Shown: one piece after another, positions 4,605 to 6,699 of the stretch
Numbering within the stretch: position 1 is the stretch's first letter
How the letters are laid out: each line of letters starts with the position of its first letter
From: Melioribacter roseus
GTDB lineage: Bacteria; Bacteroidota; Ignavibacteria; Ignavibacteriales; Melioribacteraceae
Length of the DNA: 6,699 nt
Direction: 5' to 3'
NCBI GenBank assembly: GCA_020724325.1
Contig: DYHC01000086.1
Location: 1,053 to 7,751 of the forward strand
Notes under the pieces: model-generated
What the model saw: only the letters and a program-made list of their open reading frames with translations
Databases searched by the model: none
Told to the model about the DNA's origin: nothing
Translations under genes and position numbers: made by a program

Positions 4605-4805
4605 ATGAACCCAATAACTCTCAAACAGCTTCAAGTGCAGCTTGATGATATTGAAGAAATGATAAAGATCGGAAACATATATCGGGGAAAAGTTTCGCTC
4701 GGTAATAAAATTGTTACAGTCAAGGAATTAGAAGAAATGAGAGAGAATATTAAATTCGAAATTGCCTCACGCATCTCTCAAACTAAGCTACGGCTTGTAA
4801 AATGA
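4605..4805 (+). CDS. Small hypothetical protein (66 aa), faintly gpW-like
   Basis: A 66-aa protein: an N-terminal helix LKQLQVQLDDIEEMIKIG, a short strand pair GKVSLGNKIVTV and a C-terminal helix KELEEMRENIKFEIASRI. This helix-hairpin-helix order resembles the small head-tail connector gpW and similar phage proteins, but it lies away from any structural genes, so the similarity is only suggestive. The ATG at 4605 is 11 nt after the previous stop with a purine-rich GGGCGG site upstream; the end overlaps the ORF6N gene by ATGA. Confidence 0.5.
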   Translation: MNPITLKQLQVQLDDIEEMIKIGNIYRGKVSLGNKIVTVKELEEMRENIKFEIASRISQTKLRLVK

Positions 4806-5305
4806 AACCAATATTATCTAATCCATCAATTGTTCAAAAAATATTTCTTATTCGTGGCGAAAAAGTTATTCTGGACAGAGACTTAGCCGCTCTTTACGAT
4901 GTTGAAGTCCGCGCTTTGAATCAGACCGTAAGAAGAAATATCGAAAGGTTCCCTTCTGATTTCATGTTTCAGCTTAATACAAAAGAATTTCAAGACTTGA
5001 AATCACACTTTGTGACATCAAGTTGGGGTGGCGTTAGAAAAATGCCTCTTGCCTTTACAGAGCAAGGCGTTGCAATGCTTTCCGGTTTACTTAATAGTAA
5101 AAGCGCAATAAAGGTAAATATTGAAATTATGCGGGCTTTTGTTCAGTTACGAAAAATGATTGATACAAATAAAAAGTTTGCAGTTCAATTAAAAGAATTA
5201 GAATCAAAGATAACAGTACATGATAAACAGATTGCAGCTGTATTTGAAGCCATCAAAGAACTTATGATTCCACCTGAGCCCGAAAAAAGAAAGATTGGTT
5301 TTTGA
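4802..5305 (+). CDS. ORF6N-domain (KilA-N-type) DNA-binding protein
   Basis: A 167-aa protein with a nearly complete ORF6N domain (about residues 9-95): IVQKIFLIRGEKVILDRDLA, LYDVEVRALNQTVRRNIERF, PSDFMFQLNTKEFQDLKSHF, then LAFTEQGVAMLSGLLNS. ORF6N belongs to the KilA-N-like group of phage and large-virus proteins, often linked to DNA binding or antirepression. A helical, coiled-coil-like tail (about 105-155, including VQLKELESKITVHDKQI) replaces the second domain found in longer antirepressors. The start is the ATG of an ATGA overlap and the stop is 1 nt before the integrase ATG. Stand-alone ORF6N proteins are common in Bacteroidota genomes and phages; its target is unknown. An antirepressor role would be one route to inducing a repressor with no cleavage domain. 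Confidence 0.85.
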   Translation: MKPILSNPSIVQKIFLIRGEKVILDRDLAALYDVEVRALNQTVRRNIERFPSDFMFQLNTKEFQDLKSHFVTSSWGGVRKMPLAFTEQGVAMLSGLLNSKSAIKVNIEIMRAFVQLRKMIDTNKKFAVQLKELESKITVHDKQIAAVFEAIKELMIPPEPEKRKIGF

Positions 5306-5306
5306 G

Positions 5307-6554
5307 ATGAGAGGAGTGTTCCTACGAAAGCGCAGCCCTTACTATTGGTTCCGATACTATGATAAATTTGAGCCTGAACCGAAATATAAACGCAAGGAAC
5401 ACAATACCAAGATAGAAGCCACTGCCGCCGATCTACAGCGCCTTACAAAAAAGAAACCTGGACAAAAATTAGAACTACAAGGGACACCTGAACTTTGGCG
5501 TAAAGTGAAAGAGCTTAAATCAGCTCTTGCAGATAGGAACTTCGAAAAAAACACAAAATCCCAAATCATCCACAAAAAATTATTATTATCAGAAGGATAC
5601 AAAGAATTTAAGGCTTTGAAGATGGTCCCGGGGATAAAAAAAGGTCTGAAGAAAAAAACTTTACAAACTTATGATATTGCTGTGGATCACATGATAAAAG
5701 CATGTAGGAATAAATTTATTTACAAATACAACTTGAACGATTATGTAGCTCTGCTAAACTATTTCGAGGAAAGAAAAATAACCGGTAGGAAAACCAAGAA
5801 AAAAGATGGTACGATTCAGATTGAATTTAAATCGATGTCGACTAATTCACGTTCGATATATACAAGAGCTCTAAGTTCATTATGGAAATATTTCGTTGAA
5901 AAAAATTATGCTCGAAACAATATAGTTGAACCGGTCCAAGGTGAAGAAACTGATCCTAATCCAATCCCTCTTGATGATATGGTTAATATTATTGAGTATT
6001 TCAAATTCGATAAAGTTTATCAGCATCATTATTGGGTTATTTATTTCATGCTACTTACCGGCTGCCGTCCTTCATCAGCATTAATGCAATTGAAAGAGGA
6101 CATCGACTTCAAACGAAAACGGATAATAATTCGTAACGTTAAGACAGGAAAAGCAAAGAAGAAATTATTCTATCGTTTTCCACTTTATAACGAACTCAGA
6201 AAATTAATAGAAGAAATGGGTGTTAAGGAAGGTGATAAGGGCAGATTATTCGACATGTACGCTGTTGTTCCGGAAAATTATACTTGGCCGCTTTCGTTCT
6301 GGAAGCGTGGAATAAAACTATTGAAGAAAGCGAAAAAAATTCAAGACGAATATACACTCAAACAGATACGCTCAACATTCATGTCTTTTCTAATCAACGT
6401 GCTCAAGATAGATATTTATACAGTTCAAAAGCTCGCCGATCACGCGGATATAAAGGTAACTGATAAGAATTATGTCGATTTCAAATTGAAAAATATTAGA
6501 CAAATTCTGGACGATGTGACATTGGATACTTTCCTTGAAGAAGACGATTTTTAG
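5307..6554 (+). CDS. int: Tyrosine recombinase, phage integrase
   Basis: A 415-aa integrase of the lambda-Int/XerCD family that joins phage and bacterial attachment sites by strand exchange. The N-terminal part (about 1-110) is basic and would hold arm-site and core-binding regions, with a SAM-like helical domain around 110-205. The catalytic domain has Arg254 in MLLTGCRPSSALMQL, Lys279 in NVKTGKAKKKL, the box-II stretch TLKQIRSTF with Arg355 and Lys352 at the usual His position, His379 in KLADHADIKVTDKNY and the nucleophile Tyr389. The ATG at 5307 is preferred to an in-frame TTG at 5295, as it lies 1 nt after the upstream stop. Its target is very likely the tRNA-Asp gene whose 3' part lies about 100 nt downstream. 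It shares the repressor's operon, so integrase may be made in the lysogen. Confidence 0.93.
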   Translation: MRGVFLRKRSPYYWFRYYDKFEPEPKYKRKEHNTKIEATAADLQRLTKKKPGQKLELQGTPELWRKVKELKSALADRNFEKNTKSQIIHKKLLLSEGYKEFKALKMVPGIKKGLKKKTLQTYDIAVDHMIKACRNKFIYKYNLNDYVALLNYFEERKITGRKTKKKDGTIQIEFKSMSTNSRSIYTRALSSLWKYFVEKNYARNNIVEPVQGEETDPNPIPLDDMVNIIEYFKFDKVYQHHYWVIYFMLLTGCRPSSALMQLKEDIDFKRKRIIIRNVKTGKAKKKLFYRFPLYNELRKLIEEMGVKEGDKGRLFDMYAVVPENYTWPLSFWKRGIKLLKKAKKIQDEYTLKQIRSTFMSFLINVLKIDIYTVQKLADHADIKVTDKNYVDFKLKNIRQILDDVTLDTFLEEDDF

Positions 6555-6618
6555 TTCAGCACTATTTCAGCACTTTTTGAAAAAAGCACCTTGAAATACT
6601 AGTTTCGAGTGCTGAAAT
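6555..6618. repeat. Three TTCAGCACT repeats after int (possible arm sites)
   Basis: TTCAGCACT occurs directly at 6555-6563 and 6566-6574, and as the reverse complement at 6608-6618, where the match extends to 11 nt (ATTTCAGCACT, 6564-6574). They lie between the integrase stop and the tRNA fragment, where arm-type integrase or excisionase sites are expected. The 11-nt arms can also pair with a 33-nt loop. Confidence 0.55.
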
Positions 6619-6640
6619 GTTTTGATTTTGATTTATAAAT
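6564..6640 (+). terminator. Possible terminator of the integrase operon
   Basis: The 11-bp arms 6564-6574 and 6608-6618 could form a long stem, with a smaller near-perfect stem nested near 6590-6609 (CTTGAAA with TTTCGAG), followed by a T-rich stretch (GTTTTGATTTTGATTT). The long loop makes this weaker than a classic terminator; the same repeats may instead be protein sites. Confidence 0.35.
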
Positions 6641-6651
6641 GCGGGTTTAAT

Positions 6652-6699
6652 TGCCTGTCACGCAGGAGGTCGCGAGTTCGAGTCTCGTCGGCCCCGCCA
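6652..6699 (+). other. 3' part of a tRNA-Asp(GTC) gene: attachment-site copy at the element end
   Basis: From TGCCTGTCACGCAGG the sequence follows tRNA-Asp: anticodon loop CTGTCAC (GTC at 6657-6659), 3' anticodon strand GCAGG, variable region, T-arm GCGAG-TTCGAGT-CTCGT, acceptor strand CGGCCCC, discriminator G and encoded CCA at the last bases. The 5' half is absent: the upstream bases do not restore the anticodon stem beyond about 6652 and no acceptor partner is present. This is the expected att copy left when an integrase recombines at the 3' end of tRNA-Asp; the rebuilt intact tRNA should lie at the far left end of the element, outside the window. Confidence 0.85.

Noticed and set aside
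5357..5602. Minus-strand frame within the integrase
   Set aside because: Shadow of the integrase N-terminal region; Ser/Phe-rich and without start signals.
6555..6618. CRISPR array
   Set aside because: Only three short repeats, one inverted, without regular spacers; better explained as protein sites or a stem.
6620..6699. A complete tRNA-Asp gene
   Set aside because: Only the part from the anticodon loop to CCA fits; the sequence before 6652 gives no D-arm or 5' acceptor strand.

Overview
This window looks like the attachment-site end of an integrated temperate phage or phage-like element in an AT-rich bacterium. The envelope-type signal peptide of one gene (cut near LFA/Q), the lack of Shine-Dalgarno sites on several genes and the base composition suggest the Bacteroidota/Chlorobiota/Ignavibacteriota group. 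That placement is an inference and no host marker gene is present. The window ends exactly at the CCA of a 3' tRNA-Asp(GTC) fragment lying just after a tyrosine integrase, the usual arrangement when an element integrates into the 3' end of a tRNA gene.

Layout: a divergent control region (about 3021-3131) splits the window. Leftward (minus strand) runs a compact early-type operon: a small unrecognised first gene (92 aa), a probable helix-turn-helix protein (149 aa), a small unknown (68 aa), a MerR/excisionase-like DNA-binding protein (119 aa), a degenerate tRNA-Met-like element, a 41-aa single-span membrane protein, possibly a 21-aa peptide, a 75-aa unknown, a YqaJ-family exonuclease, and the N-terminal 79 codons of a RecT-family annealase cut by the left edge. 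The last two form a phage recombination pair (5'-3' resection plus strand annealing).

Rightward (plus strand) runs a six-gene, almost gapless operon: a CI-like repressor with a C-terminal leucine zipper, a double zinc-motif protein, a secreted beta-rich envelope protein, a 66-aa unknown, an ORF6N-domain protein and the tyrosine integrase. Four of the five junctions are either 4-nt ATGA overlaps or a 1-nt gap. Repressor and integrase therefore probably share a transcript, and the genes between them look like lysogeny-expressed cargo.

The control region contains an 11-bp inverted repeat, a third copy of its half-site and a separate 10-bp palindrome. Together they overlap a near-consensus leftward promoter and a weaker rightward one, which makes a compact candidate lysis/lysogeny switch. 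Between the integrase and the tRNA fragment, three copies of a TTCAGCACT motif (two direct, one inverted) could be integrase arm sites or a terminator stem. The most notable points are the lysogeny operon carrying unrecognised cargo, the repressor that lacks a peptidase domain, and the tRNA-like element embedded in the early operon.
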